Shown: one piece after another, positions 10,636 through 19,392 of the stretch | How positions within the stretch are numbered: the stretch's first letter is position 1 | Layout of the letters: each line of letters begins with the position of its first letter | Source of the DNA: Neisseria cinerea | Lineage (GTDB): Bacteria; Pseudomonadota; Gammaproteobacteria; Burkholderiales; Neisseriaceae | Direction: 5' to 3' | Length of the DNA: 64,000 nt | NCBI RefSeq assembly: GCF_900475315.1 | Contig: NZ_LS483369.1 | Location: 806,001-870,000 of the forward strand | Position numbers and translations under genes: made by a program | The notes under the pieces: model-generated | Told to the model about the DNA's origin: nothing | What the model saw: only the letters and a program-made list of their open reading frames with translations | The model's database searches: none

Positions 10636-10744
10636 TTGCGGATTAAATATGAAATGTCGGATTATACTCCATTTCGCCCATTTTCATGCCCCTGTGGGCC
10701 GCTGCCGCATATCGGAGCTTATACTTGATGCGCAAAATATGTAT

Positions 10745-10775
10745 TTTACGCAGGATTACGGCAAACCAGTATAAT
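10745..10775 (+). promoter_or_regulatory. Candidate uraA promoter
   Basis: TATAAT at 10770-10775 is a perfect -10 box. TTTACG at 10745-10750 matches four of six -35 positions with a 19-base spacer. It lies about 30 bases before the uraA start. Confidence 0.4.
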
Positions 10776-10808
10776 CCGTGCCGTTTGAACCGACTGAAAG
10801 AAGATAGT

Positions 10809-12020
10809 ATGAACCAATTGAAACTTGCCGTTTCCGGTGCTCAGATTTTATTCGTTGCATTCGGCGCAATGGTGCTGGTTCCCCTGCTGACGGGACTGAA
10901 CCCGGCACTTGCTCTTTTAGGGGCAGGCATAGGAACCTTATTGTTCCAAATTACCACCAAACGCAAAGTGCCTATTTTTCTAGGATCTTCTTTTGCGTTT
11001 ATCGCGCCGATTATCTACGCTATCGGTGAATGGGGTCTGCCCTCCACCATGTTCGGATTGTTTGCTGCGGGATTTATGTATTTTGTATTTGCCGCACTAA
11101 TCCGCTGGCGCGGACTTGCTGCCGTTCATAGGCTGCTGCCGCCGGTCGTCATCGGTCCGGTCATTATGGTTATCGGCTTGTCGGTCGCTGTAGCGGCAAG
11201 CAGTATGGCAATGGGACAGGCAGACGGAAAACAGGTCATCGACTATACCGATTCCCTGATTCTTTCCGGCTTTACCTTTGCCGTTACCGCCATCGTATCG
11301 GTTTTCGGCAGCAAGATGATGAAGCTGATCCCCATTTTAATCGGCGTTGCCTCCGGTTATACCCTTGCACTGCTGATGGGGCTGGTCGACACGGCCAGCA
11401 TGACACATGCACCTTGGTTTGCCGTCCCGCATTTTGAAACACCACAAGTCAACTGGCAGGCTGCTCTGTTTATGTTGCCGGTCGCAATTGCCCCGGCCAT
11501 CGAACACATCGGCGGCATCATGGCAATCGGCAATGTAACGGGAAAAGACTACACAAAAGACCCCGGCTTGGACAAAACCCTTACAGGCGATGGTTTGGGC
11601 GTATGCATTGCCGGCTTGATCGGCGGCCCACCCGTTACAACTTACGGTGAAGTAACGGGTGCTGTGATGATTACTAAAAACAGTAACCCCGTCATTATGA
11701 CTTGGGCTGCAGTTTTTGCCATTTGTATGGCATTCTTCGGCAAATTCAATGCATTCTTAGCCTCCATCCCGATGCCTGTTATGGGCGGCATCATGCTGCT
11801 GCTTTTTGGTACGATTGCCTCTTTGGGCATCAAAACCCTGATTGATGCCAAAGTCGATTTGATGCTGCCGAAAAACCTGGTTATCGTCAGCTCGGTACTG
11901 ACGACGGGCATCGGTGGTATGACGCTAAAACTGGGCAGCTTCAGCTTTGCCGGGGTCGGTTTGTGCGCCGTACTTGCCATTGTGCTGAACCGCCTGCTCC
12001 CCGACTCCAAAGAGAGCTGA
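10809..12020 (+). CDS. uraA: Uracil/xanthine permease (NCS2 family)
   Basis: 403-residue inner-membrane proton symporter that imports a nucleobase, most likely uracil. About 14 hydrophobic segments are visible. The substrate-site region APAIEHIGGIMAIGN matches the EHxG motif of E. coli UraA, and PGLDKTL and TTYGE follow at the conserved spacing. The frame is open upstream to 10686, but the ATG at 10809 is preceded by GAAAGAAG and yields the normal family length. A single-gene unit ended by a strong DUS hairpin. Xanthine or another base cannot be excluded from sequence alone. Confidence 0.88.
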   Translation: MNQLKLAVSGAQILFVAFGAMVLVPLLTGLNPALALLGAGIGTLLFQITTKRKVPIFLGSSFAFIAPIIYAIGEWGLPSTMFGLFAAGFMYFVFAALIRWRGLAAVHRLLPPVVIGPVIMVIGLSVAVAASSMAMGQADGKQVIDYTDSLILSGFTFAVTAIVSVFGSKMMKLIPILIGVASGYTLALLMGLVDTASMTHAPWFAVPHFETPQVNWQAALFMLPVAIAPAIEHIGGIMAIGNVTGKDYTKDPGLDKTLTGDGLGVCIAGLIGGPPVTTYGEVTGAVMITKNSNPVIMTWAAVFAICMAFFGKFNAFLASIPMPVMGGIMLLLFGTIASLGIKTLIDAKVDLMLPKNLVIVSSVLTTGIGGMTLKLGSFSFAGVGLCAVLAIVLNRLLPDSKES

Positions 12021-12031
12021 TTGACGATATA

Positions 12032-12062
12032 AATGCCGTCTGAACATTCTTCAGACGGCATT
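12032..12062. terminator. DUS hairpin between uraA and the DUF4189 gene
   Basis: Perfect inverted AT-DUS pair with a 5-base loop. It can stop both convergent transcripts. Confidence 0.8.
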
Positions 12063-12066
12063 CTGT

Positions 12067-12549
12067 TTACTTCAAATGCTGGATTAAAGAACTGACCGTT
12101 CCGCCATAATAGGCAGACGATGTGCAATAAACCGTCTCCAAACTGCACTGCCCCTGCGCACCATATTTTTTGATGCACTGGTTGAGGGCAATCTGATGGA
12201 CACTAGTAAAGCGTGGCGAAGTAATCACAACAGCATTACCGGTACGCACTCCGCTCTCTGCTTTCGGATACGCCAATGCAACGCAAGTATTTTTCAACGG
12301 CACAACAGAACGGCATCCAGTTGCCTGATCTTCACCTATCCCCGCAAGCGTATCCTGTCCTTTGCAAAAAGCCTCCAACTCGGCAAGCGATTCATTTTGT
12401 GTCGAATCCTCTTTAGTGGTTTTAATCTGCAAAACGTCGTTCTCATCCTGCGGATTCTGCCAAACAGCAAGATACCCGTAAGTATCGGCAGCCTGTGCCG
12501 GCGCAATAATCAGGCAGAGTGCAGATACTGCCAATATTTTTTTTATCAT
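12067..12549 (-). CDS. Secreted DUF4189-like cysteine-rich protein
   Basis: 160 residues with a clear Sec signal peptide (MIKKILAVSALCLIIAPAQA, cleavage after AQA), so periplasmic or exported. The mature part has six cysteines, enough for three disulfides, and the pattern of a Cys near a GCRSVVPLKNTCVALAYP stretch followed by a C-terminal ALNQCIKKYG-CSLETVYCTS. This resembles DUF4189 proteins, whose function I do not know. Single gene, convergent with uraA. The role is unassigned; small disulfide-rich secreted proteins of Neisseria include lysozyme inhibitors and adhesins, but nothing here proves either. Confidence 0.75.
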   Translation of the reverse strand: MIKKILAVSALCLIIAPAQAADTYGYLAVWQNPQDENDVLQIKTTKEDSTQNESLAELEAFCKGQDTLAGIGEDQATGCRSVVPLKNTCVALAYPKAESGVRTGNAVVITSPRFTSVHQIALNQCIKKYGAQGQCSLETVYCTSSAYYGGTVSSLIQHLK

Positions 12550-12972
12550 GATAGATTCCTGACGGTTCGTCCATGTCCTACCGCATTATAAACAAAAAAC
12601 AGGATAATTCCCGCCTTATCGTTTTATACCTCTAGAAAAATTACGCTGTGAAGCATCGGCAACCCACTTTGACAACACAAATTAACGCATCGCCAACCTT
12701 TGCCGAATAAACAATCTATTAAGACGACAATTGCGCGCAAACTTTCCAACGCACGAAAAAGCTGTATTTTATAATGTACCCTGCGGCATCCGTTTGTGAA
12801 TGGGGAAATTATTTTAATATTATCACTCCTTTCCAATCATCCAATCACCCCTGCCAAACATCAACAAAATAAATACCTTCCCAACAGCTATATCTTACAG
12901 GGCGTATTGTTCGATAGCTGTTTGGGTTATAATCTCCCTATCGATTTTCCGTGTCCGAAAGATACTTTATCT
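12550..12972. other. Divergent intergenic region, pssA leader
   Basis: About 420 bases between the DUF4189 gene and pssA. TATAAT hexamers occur at 12770-12775 and 12928-12933 on the plus strand; the second, 40 bases before the pssA ATG, is the likelier pssA -10 box although no good -35 is seen. The plus-strand frame is open back to 12796, but that extension lacks similarity to PssA. No gene, repeat or RNA recognised. Confidence 0.4.
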
Positions 12973-13719
12973 ATGGAAACCCAGCCAAACACCTCCCAAC
13001 GGTCCCTGCGTCAAAACAGTATCTACCTCCTGCCCAACTCCTTTACCGTTGCCGCACTATTTTCCGCCTTTTACGCTATTACCCAATCTATGCACGGACA
13101 CTACGAAACAGCCGCTATTGCTGTTTTTATCTCCATGCTGCTGGACGGCATGGACGGACGTGTAGCACGGCTAACCAACAGCCAGAGCGCATTCGGAGAA
13201 CAACTTGACAGCCTTGCAGACATGGTCAGCTTTGGTGTCGCCCCGGCCCTGATTGCCTACAAATGGCAACTTTGGCAATTCGGGAAAATCGGTTATTCCG
13301 TTGCATTTATCTACTGCGCCTGCGCCGCCCTGCGCCTGGCACTTTTCAACACGCTTATCGGAAAAGTCGATAAACGCTGGTTTATCGGTGTTCCTAGTCC
13401 GACCGCGGCCGCACTGATTGTTGGGCTGATTTGGGTCAACCACAGCGTTGAAAAATTCCCCGCCGTCCACTGGTGGGCATTAGGTATCACACTGTTTGCC
13501 GGTCTGTCGATGATTGTCCAGATTCCGTTTTGGAGCTTTAAGGAAATCAATATCCGCAGACAAGTCCCCTTCGTCGGCATGCTGATTGCCGTTTTGCTGC
13601 TGCTGCTGATTACTTGGGAGCCGTCGCTTGTCCTCTTCCTGTTCTTCTTCGGATACAGCCTCTCCGGCTACATTATGGCGGCACGCCGCTTTTTGAAAAA
13701 ACGTAGAAAGGCCGATTGA
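12973..13719 (+). CDS. pssA: CDP-diacylglycerol-serine O-phosphatidyltransferase
   Basis: 248-residue membrane enzyme that makes phosphatidylserine from CDP-diacylglycerol and L-serine, the precursor of phosphatidylethanolamine. The CDP-alcohol phosphotransferase motif is present: DGRVAR then G and two spaced Asp (FGEQLDSLAD). Six to eight hydrophobic segments follow. It is the integral-membrane type, as in Bacillus and Helicobacter, not the soluble E. coli type. The ATG at 12973 begins the homologous region; an upstream open extension is discarded. The TauE-type gene starts directly at the next base, so they are co-translated. Its partner enzyme Psd lies at 38.8 kb and carries an early stop here. 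Confidence 0.93.
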   Translation: METQPNTSQRSLRQNSIYLLPNSFTVAALFSAFYAITQSMHGHYETAAIAVFISMLLDGMDGRVARLTNSQSAFGEQLDSLADMVSFGVAPALIAYKWQLWQFGKIGYSVAFIYCACAALRLALFNTLIGKVDKRWFIGVPSPTAAALIVGLIWVNHSVEKFPAVHWWALGITLFAGLSMIVQIPFWSFKEINIRRQVPFVGMLIAVLLLLLITWEPSLVLFLFFFGYSLSGYIMAARRFLKKRRKAD

Positions 13720-14526
13720 ATGTGGCATTGGGAAATTATCCTGCTCCTGCTTTTCGTGGGCAGTGCGTCAGGTTTTATTGCAGGTCTGTTCGGTGTCGGG
13801 GGCGGCGCACTGATTGTTCCTGTCGTTTTATGGGTACTCGGTTACCAAGGATTGGCTCAGCATCCCTATGCCCAACATCTCGCTGTCGGAACATCCTTTG
13901 CCGTTATGGTCTTTACTTCCTTCTCCAGTATGTTGGGACAGCACAAAAAACAGGCGGTTGACTGGAAAACGGTATTCATGATGATGCCGGGCATGATATT
14001 CGGCGTATTCTTGGGTTCGCTCTCCGCAAAATATATCCCCACATTCTGGCTTCAAATTTTCTTTATCCTGTTTTTTACAGCCGTCGCATTCAGAACATTG
14101 CATACCGGTCATCAGACCGCATCGCATCCGCTGCCAAAATTGCCGGGACTGACTGCTGTTTCCACATTATTCGGCACAATGTCAAGCTGGGTTGGCATAG
14201 GAGGCGGCTCACTTTCTGTCCCTTTCTTAATCCGCTGCGGATTTCCCACCCACAAAGCCATCGGTACATCATCCGGCCTCTCCTGGCCAATTGCGTTGGC
14301 AGGTGCGGTATCTTATCTTTTAAACGGCCTGAAAGTTGGGGGGCTGCCTGAAGGCTCGCTGGGCTTCCTCTATCTGCCCGCTATCGGCGTACTCAGTGTG
14401 GCAACCATTACCTTTGCTCCCTTGGGCGTCAAAGCCGCCCACAAACTCTCTTCCGCCAAACTAAAAAAATCCTTCGGCATCATGCTGCTTCTGATTGCTG
14501 GGAAAATGCTGTACAACCTATTTTAA
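13720..14526 (+). CDS. Sulfite exporter TauE/SafE family membrane protein
   Basis: 268 residues with about eight hydrophobic segments arranged as two halves, each with the glycine-rich family motif (GLFGVGGGALIVPVVLW near residue 25 and GIGGGSLSVPFLI near residue 165). Members export small organic or sulfur anions such as sulfite, sulfoacetate or taurine derivatives. The substrate cannot be read from the sequence. The ATG follows the pssA stop without a gap. A DUS hairpin ends the unit. Confidence 0.85.
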   Translation: MWHWEIILLLLFVGSASGFIAGLFGVGGGALIVPVVLWVLGYQGLAQHPYAQHLAVGTSFAVMVFTSFSSMLGQHKKQAVDWKTVFMMMPGMIFGVFLGSLSAKYIPTFWLQIFFILFFTAVAFRTLHTGHQTASHPLPKLPGLTAVSTLFGTMSSWVGIGGGSLSVPFLIRCGFPTHKAIGTSSGLSWPIALAGAVSYLLNGLKVGGLPEGSLGFLYLPAIGVLSVATITFAPLGVKAAHKLSSAKLKKSFGIMLLLIAGKMLYNLF

Positions 14527-14621
14527 GACACAATGCCCCCTCTTATTTCAAGCCCTTCCCTCCTATAATGGAAATGTAAGCATTCACGTAAAAATATACC
14601 TGACATACAAACAATCAAAAC

Positions 14622-14657
14622 AAATGCCGTCTGAAATATTTTCAGACGGCATTTTTA
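14622..14657. terminator. DUS hairpin between the TauE gene and lutB
   Basis: Perfect inverted AT-DUS pair (loop ATATT) flanked by A and T runs. A good bidirectional terminator between convergent genes. Confidence 0.82.
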
Positions 14658-14669
14658 TAAACAGATTGC

Positions 14670-16124
14670 TTATACTTTTTCTTTTTTACGGTTTTTCTCC
14701 GCCATCATTTCATGCAGCGTTTTCTTGGCAGGTTTCATAGGGACATGGTTATCCGTCCAGCCCAACTGCTTACTCGGCGTCAATGCACGGAATTTGGTGG
14801 CTGCCCAACCGAATGCTCGGTAGGTTTTGCTGCCGCTGAAAATACCGTTGAATGTGCGCCATGCCATTTGTTCGCCGAAGGTATGCGATGCGCCTTGCCC
14901 TCGGATGGGGTGCGGCACAGTTTCGGTTGGCGAACGTTGTGCTTCAACGCGCAAACGCTGCATTTGTTCGGTAATCGGGATGCGTACCGGACAAACTTCC
15001 ACACACGCGCCGCACATGGTACAGGCGGTTGGCAGGTCGCGGGTGGCATCCAGACCCAACAAGTGCGGAGAAATAATTTCGCCAATCGGGCCGGGGTAGG
15101 TGGTACCGTATGCCGCGCCACCGATACGGGTATAAACCGGACAATGGTTCATACACGCGCCACAACGAATACATTGCAAGGTACGACGCATTTGGTCTTC
15201 GGCATAGGCTTGGCTGCGGCCGTTATCGAGCAGGACCAAATGCATTTCTTGAGGACCGTCCAGCTCTTCGCTACGGCGCGGACCGGTAATCATGTTGAAA
15301 TAAGTGGTAATGTTCTGACCGATGGCAGAACGCGGCAGCAAACTGTACAAGGGTGGAATATCCGACAGCTTGGCAACTACTTTTTCAATGCCGGTAATGG
15401 CAATATGCACGGGAGGAACGGTGGTACTCAAGCGACCGTTGCCTTCGTTTTCAACCAGACACAGCGTACCTGTTTCAGCAACGGCAAAGTTCACGCCGCT
15501 CAAACCGACATCGGCAGTGCTGTAAATATCCCGCAGGGCTTTGCGGGCGAAGCCGGTCAGTTGGTCTACATCGTCTGTCAGCGGCGTGCCGAGGTTTTGG
15601 TGGAAAAGTTCGCTAACCTGTTCTTTGGTTTTGTGAATGGCGGGCATCACGATATGGGTCGGTTTTTCGCCTGCCATTTGGACGATAAATTCTCCCAAGT
15701 CGCTTTCCACCGCTTTAATGCCTTTTGCTTCAAGATAATGGTTCAGCTCGATTTCCTCGCTGACCATCGATTTGCCTTTAACCATCAGCTTGCCGTTTTT
15801 GGCAGTAATGATGTCATGGATGATTTCGCAGGCTTCGGCCGGTGTTTCCGCCCAGTGTACTTTCACGCCCAACTTAGTTAGGTTTTCTTCCAGCTGCTCC
15901 AGCAGGGCAGGTAATTTAGACAATGAACGCTGGCGGACGTGTTCGCACAAATCGCGCAGACTTTGCAGCTCTTCTTCGTCGGTCAAAACGGCTTTGCGTT
16001 TGGTCATCAGCATATCCATCGCTGTACGCAGGCTTTTGCGCAAAGGTTTGTCTTGAAGGGAAATTGCGGCGTTTTGTTTGAAAGTTTCCGGCTTCATGTG
16101 AAATTTGATGGTTTGCGTAGTCAT
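14670..16124 (-). CDS. lutB: L-lactate dehydrogenase complex iron-sulfur subunit LutB
   Basis: 484-residue protein of the LutABC (LldEFG) complex that oxidises L-lactate to pyruvate. An N-terminal LutB/LUD-type domain (about residues 60-300) precedes two 4Fe-4S motifs, CIRCGACMNHCP near residue 319 and CTMCGACVEVCP near residue 369, then a C-terminal tail. It is the last gene of the operon: its ATG overlaps the lutC stop by 4 bases. Order here is lutA-lutC-lutB rather than the Bacillus lutA-lutB-lutC. Lactate is a main carbon source for pathogenic Neisseria on mucosa and in phagocytes, so this operon fits host life. Secure call. Confidence 0.93.
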   Translation of the reverse strand: MTTQTIKFHMKPETFKQNAAISLQDKPLRKSLRTAMDMLMTKRKAVLTDEEELQSLRDLCEHVRQRSLSKLPALLEQLEENLTKLGVKVHWAETPAEACEIIHDIITAKNGKLMVKGKSMVSEEIELNHYLEAKGIKAVESDLGEFIVQMAGEKPTHIVMPAIHKTKEQVSELFHQNLGTPLTDDVDQLTGFARKALRDIYSTADVGLSGVNFAVAETGTLCLVENEGNGRLSTTVPPVHIAITGIEKVVAKLSDIPPLYSLLPRSAIGQNITTYFNMITGPRRSEELDGPQEMHLVLLDNGRSQAYAEDQMRRTLQCIRCGACMNHCPVYTRIGGAAYGTTYPGPIGEIISPHLLGLDATRDLPTACTMCGACVEVCPVRIPITEQMQRLRVEAQRSPTETVPHPIRGQGASHTFGEQMAWRTFNGIFSGSKTYRAFGWAATKFRALTPSKQLGWTDNHVPMKPAKKTLHEMMAEKNRKKEKV

Positions 16125-16822
16125 GCATTTTCCTCCAAATCGGCAGGGGAAATGTGGTCAGGCAGGATGGCGAGGATGACCAAATCACGCGGACCGTGCG
16201 CGCCGTAAGCAAGCGTCAGCTGGATATCTGCGGTTTTGGACGGACCGGAAATCAGGAAAACATTGGTCGGCATGCCGTTTTCCACCAGTTTTTCACCTTC
16301 GACAGCGTTGTGAAATTCGTTATACATTTTTGCCGTATCAAACAAGCAGAAATGCACGGGCGGAACAAGGCTTAAAGTACGCGGCTCTTCGGGGCTGGAA
16401 AACAGCATCAGCGTACCGGTACGGGCGATGCCGCATTGAGAGCTGCTAAAGCCTGCATCGATGTTTGTGAAGAACTCGGTTTTCCAAGTATCGATTTCGC
16501 GCTCAAAAGCAATCGGTTCGATATTGCTGTCCACCAGCGCGGCACGGGCGATTTGTCCGTGTTCGGTCGCCAACGGCAGCAGGATGTTTTTCAAACCTTT
16601 GCCTTCGGCTGCTTGACGGAATACTTGCGGCCAGCCGGTTTTGGTCACCCAATAAATTTCGGTTTTGACCGCACGCATAGCGGCAGCCCAATGTTTCAGA
16701 CGCTCAACTTCGCTGTCCCAAGAAACGCCCATTTCACGGTAATAATCAAAAACCGCAGGTTCTTCCATCGGCAATGCGTCGGCTTTTTTCAGTTTTGCCA
16801 AAATATTTTCGCGCGCGCTCAT
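16121..16822 (-). CDS. lutC: L-lactate utilization protein LutC
   Basis: 233-residue LUD-domain protein, the third part of the L-lactate oxidation complex. Landmarks are the GIARTGTLMLFSSPEEPRTLSLVPPVHF block and the C-terminal GPSKTADIQLTLAYGAHGPRDL motif shared by LutC/YkgG proteins. No cysteine clusters, so it does not carry an Fe-S centre itself. Both ends overlap neighbours by 4 bases (lutA stop and lutB start), indicating translational coupling and fixed stoichiometry. Confidence 0.92.
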   Translation of the reverse strand: MSARENILAKLKKADALPMEEPAVFDYYREMGVSWDSEVERLKHWAAAMRAVKTEIYWVTKTGWPQVFRQAAEGKGLKNILLPLATEHGQIARAALVDSNIEPIAFEREIDTWKTEFFTNIDAGFSSSQCGIARTGTLMLFSSPEEPRTLSLVPPVHFCLFDTAKMYNEFHNAVEGEKLVENGMPTNVFLISGPSKTADIQLTLAYGAHGPRDLVILAILPDHISPADLEENA

Positions 16823-17598
16823 GCTTTACCTCCGGTACGTTCCAACAAGAAGGATGCGATGTGTTTCGGACGCGGCATATTCGGCTCGTCCTTAGCGATT
16901 TTGCCGCCGATGTTCATCATGCAGCCACAGTCCGCGCTGATGATTTCGGTCGCACCGGTTTCTTTCAGAGCGGCAACTTTGTCTGTTACCATCGCGCCGG
17001 AAATATCGGCCTGTTTGACAGAGAACGTCCCACCGAAGCCGCAACACTCGCTTTCGTGGTCGTGAACGACGCGCTCGACATTTTCCATGCCGTCAATCAA
17101 CTGCCAGCCTGACAAATGAACATTCATCTCACGGCGTGCGGCACAGGAAGTATGAACGGCCACCTTAACCCGCCCGCCTTTGTCTTCAGGCTTGTAGCCG
17201 ATAGCCAGCAGAAAATGGGTAAACTCTATGATGCGGCCGGCACAATCAATGGCTTTTTGCTCGTACTCGGAGCCTTTAAACAAAGTCGGCCAGTGGTGTT
17301 TCATCATGCCGCCGCACGAGCCGGACGGTACGACGATCGGCCAGTTTTCAGGGAAAAGGTCGAGTTGCGCTTTGGCAACATCAAACGCCTCGGTCGGATG
17401 ACCGGAAGAGTAGGCAGGTTGGCCGCAGCAGCTTTGCGCCATCGGGTAATGAACCCGTATGCCTTGCTGCTCGATTAAAGTAATGGCATCCATACCGGCT
17501 TCCGGCATGAAAAGATCGAGGACGCAGGTACCGAAGAAATAAACATCCGTCGGCTTGCTGTCGAATGTGGTGATTTTTGGAGGAGTGATTGCGCTCAT
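16819..17598 (-). CDS. lutA: L-lactate utilization protein LutA (CCG-domain oxidoreductase)
   Basis: 259 residues with two cysteine-rich CCG domains (AQSCCGQPAYSSGH near residue 57 and HESECCGFGGTFSV near residue 188), the signature of LutA/GlpC/HdrB-type electron-transfer subunits that bind Fe-S clusters. It is the first gene of the lutA-lutC-lutB operon, preceded by a good sigma-70 promoter at 17648-17676. The homologous core begins at PTDVYFFGTC; the ATG chosen adds a 14-residue lead, and no strong ribosome binding site decides it. Confidence 0.92.
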   Translation of the reverse strand: MSAITPPKITTFDSKPTDVYFFGTCVLDLFMPEAGMDAITLIEQQGIRVHYPMAQSCCGQPAYSSGHPTEAFDVAKAQLDLFPENWPIVVPSGSCGGMMKHHWPTLFKGSEYEQKAIDCAGRIIEFTHFLLAIGYKPEDKGGRVKVAVHTSCAARREMNVHLSGWQLIDGMENVERVVHDHESECCGFGGTFSVKQADISGAMVTDKVAALKETGATEIISADCGCMMNIGGKIAKDEPNMPRPKHIASFLLERTGGKA

Positions 17599-17647
17599 TT
17601 TTTTGTTAACGGGGATACCCGTTTTCTCTGTCGAAAATTAAGCGTTT

Positions 17648-17676
17648 ACTTTAAGTAATTGACTGTTGTGGGTCAA
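17648..17676 (-). promoter_or_regulatory. Promoter of the lut operon with overlapping inverted repeat
   Basis: On the minus strand, TTGACC (17676-17671), a 17-base spacer and TAAAGT (17653-17648) form a good sigma-70 promoter about 50 bases before lutA. The -35 is one arm of TTGAC-N8-GTCAA (17659-17676), a palindrome that could be a repressor operator. The regulator is not in the window. Confidence 0.6.
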
Positions 17677-17750
17677 GTATAATTTTAAAAAATAATCTGA
17701 TTTTTCTTACAAACTGCTATCTATTGCTTGCTGCATCTTATATTATTAAT

Positions 17751-17770
17751 TAAGATAATCGTTATCATTA
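17751..17770 (+). promoter_or_regulatory. Fur box upstream of the MdtD/IceT-like exporter
   Basis: GATAATCGTTATCATTA (17754-17770) matches the Fur consensus of GATAAT/ATTATC hexamers closely. It lies about 95 bases before the exporter start and 150 bases from lutA, next to a weak promoter (TTGCTT at 17724-17729, 17 bases, TAATTA). Iron-loaded Fur would be expected to repress the exporter. Confidence 0.65.
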
Positions 17771-17860
17771 CAAAACGACGATACCTTTATTCATTTATGA
17801 ATGTAATCGCGTCTGAACCAATACCGTCCAGGTCTCATTTAAGAACGACAACAGACCGGT

Positions 17861-19282
17861 ATGGAGTACAATCGCTTTATGGAAAAAAGCACCCTCCCCT
17901 CCCATACGACCTCCGCCTGGTTACCATTTCTGCTTGCAATTGCCATTTTTATGCAGATGTTGGATGCCACTATTTTAAATACCGCCCTGCCTGAAATTGC
18001 CGCCGACCTGAATGAGTCGCCATTGAACATGCAGCTGGCGGTTATTTCCTACACGCTAACCGTTGCCTTGCTGATTCCCTTAAGCGGTTATCTGGCAGAC
18101 AAATTCGGAACTAAGAAGGTTTTTTTCGGCTCAATTGCCCTCTTCATGCTAGGGTCGGCATTGTGTGCCGCATCCGACTCGCTGCTCGGGTTAACATTCT
18201 CACGCATCATTCAGGGCATAGGCGGTTCGATGCTGGTTCCGATACCGCGCCTGACTATCCTGCGCGTGTATGAAAAATCAAAGCTTCTCAATGCCATTAA
18301 TTATGCGGTCATGCCTGCATTAATCGGGCCTGTTCTGGGACCTTTGGCGGGAGGTTATTTGGTTGAATATGCTTCATGGCACTGGATTTTCTTGCTCAAT
18401 CTGCCTATCGGTCTGCTGGGCTTTATATTAGGAAGAAACATTATGCCCGATATTAAAGGCAGCAATACCTCTTTAGACTTCAAAGGTTATCTGATTTTTT
18501 CTGCCGCCGCGTGCCTCTTGTTACTTTCAGCAGAAAGCCTGTCTCACGCACTGCCTCTGTATATTTCCCTATGCCTGCTGGGTATGGGTCTGTTGTTTGC
18601 ACACCGTTATTTCAGACACATGAAAACGGCACCCCATCCGATTTATTCTGCCGATTTATTCCTGATACGCACTTTCCGTCTGGGATTGGCAGGCAACCTG
18701 TTCAGCCGTATCGGCATCAGCTCGATTCCCTTCCTGATGCCGTTGATGTTTCAAATCGCTTTCGGTTTCAGCGCAAGCCTGTCAGGCTGGCTGGTTGCAC
18801 CCGTCGCCCTGTCTTCGCTATTGGTCAAGCCGTTAATCTCCACCTTGATGAAGCGTTTCGGCTACCGCAAGGTGCTGCTTTGGAATACCAAACTGCTTGC
18901 CGCCTTCATCATGCTGCTGGCACTGCCTGACGGACACTCTCCGTTATGGATATGGGTTTTGCTCTCGCTGGCAATCGGCACATGCAATTCTTTACAGTTT
19001 TCGGCTATGAATACACTGACACTTGCAGATTTACGTCCGCAACAAACAGGCAGCGGCAACAGCCTGATGGCGGTTAACCAGCAACTTGCCATCAGTATGG
19101 GGGTTGTTTCCGGTGCGCTGATACTTAAAAACTGGACATTCCTGATGCCTGCTGCCAACCTGCATCCGGCCTTCCGCATGACGCTGCTCAGCATCGGCGG
19201 CATTACCCTTGCATCATCGCTGGTTTTCAAACGGCTGCATGTATCAGACGGCGCCAACCTGACAAGAGGCAAGCGGCCTTAA
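17861..19282 (+). CDS. MFS exporter of the DHA2 family, MdtD/IceT-like
   Basis: 473-residue inner-membrane proton antiporter with about 14 hydrophobic segments. It resembles E. coli/Salmonella MdtD along its length: FMQMLDATILNTALP, GYLADKFGTKKVF (loop 2-3 signature), RIIQGIGGSMLVP and SMNTLTLADL all have clear counterparts. MdtD has been reported as IceT, an iron-citrate or citrate efflux protein, which fits the Fur box upstream. Function here is inference; it could equally be a drug exporter. Start: ATG 17861 or 17879 (MEKSTLP), with no decisive ribosome binding site. Monocistronic, diverging from lutA. Confidence 0.82.
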   Translation: MEYNRFMEKSTLPSHTTSAWLPFLLAIAIFMQMLDATILNTALPEIAADLNESPLNMQLAVISYTLTVALLIPLSGYLADKFGTKKVFFGSIALFMLGSALCAASDSLLGLTFSRIIQGIGGSMLVPIPRLTILRVYEKSKLLNAINYAVMPALIGPVLGPLAGGYLVEYASWHWIFLLNLPIGLLGFILGRNIMPDIKGSNTSLDFKGYLIFSAAACLLLLSAESLSHALPLYISLCLLGMGLLFAHRYFRHMKTAPHPIYSADLFLIRTFRLGLAGNLFSRIGISSIPFLMPLMFQIAFGFSASLSGWLVAPVALSSLLVKPLISTLMKRFGYRKVLLWNTKLLAAFIMLLALPDGHSPLWIWVLLSLAIGTCNSLQFSAMNTLTLADLRPQQTGSGNSLMAVNQQLAISMGVVSGALILKNWTFLMPAANLHPAFRMTLLSIGGITLASSLVFKRLHVSDGANLTRGKRP

Positions 19283-19369
19283 TCCTGCATCCCGACAAAA
19301 CTTTTACCCGTTCCGGCCTTTAGATTATGATGCTTCATTTCAATGCGTACAGACCCCAAAATACAGGCA

Positions 19370-19381
19370 ATGCCGTCTGAA
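19370..19381 (+). repeat. DNA uptake sequence, AT type (single)
   Basis: ATGCCGTCTGAA standing 11 bases before the ATG of the phospholipase-D-fold gene, so it forms part of that gene's leader. Confidence 0.9.
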
Positions 19382-19392
19382 ACCCTATCCCG

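Noticed and set aside
14712-15881. Long plus-strand open frame (389 codons) across lutB
   Set aside because: It is antisense to a well-conserved gene, and its translation has no recognisable motif; it is open because of codon bias in lutB.
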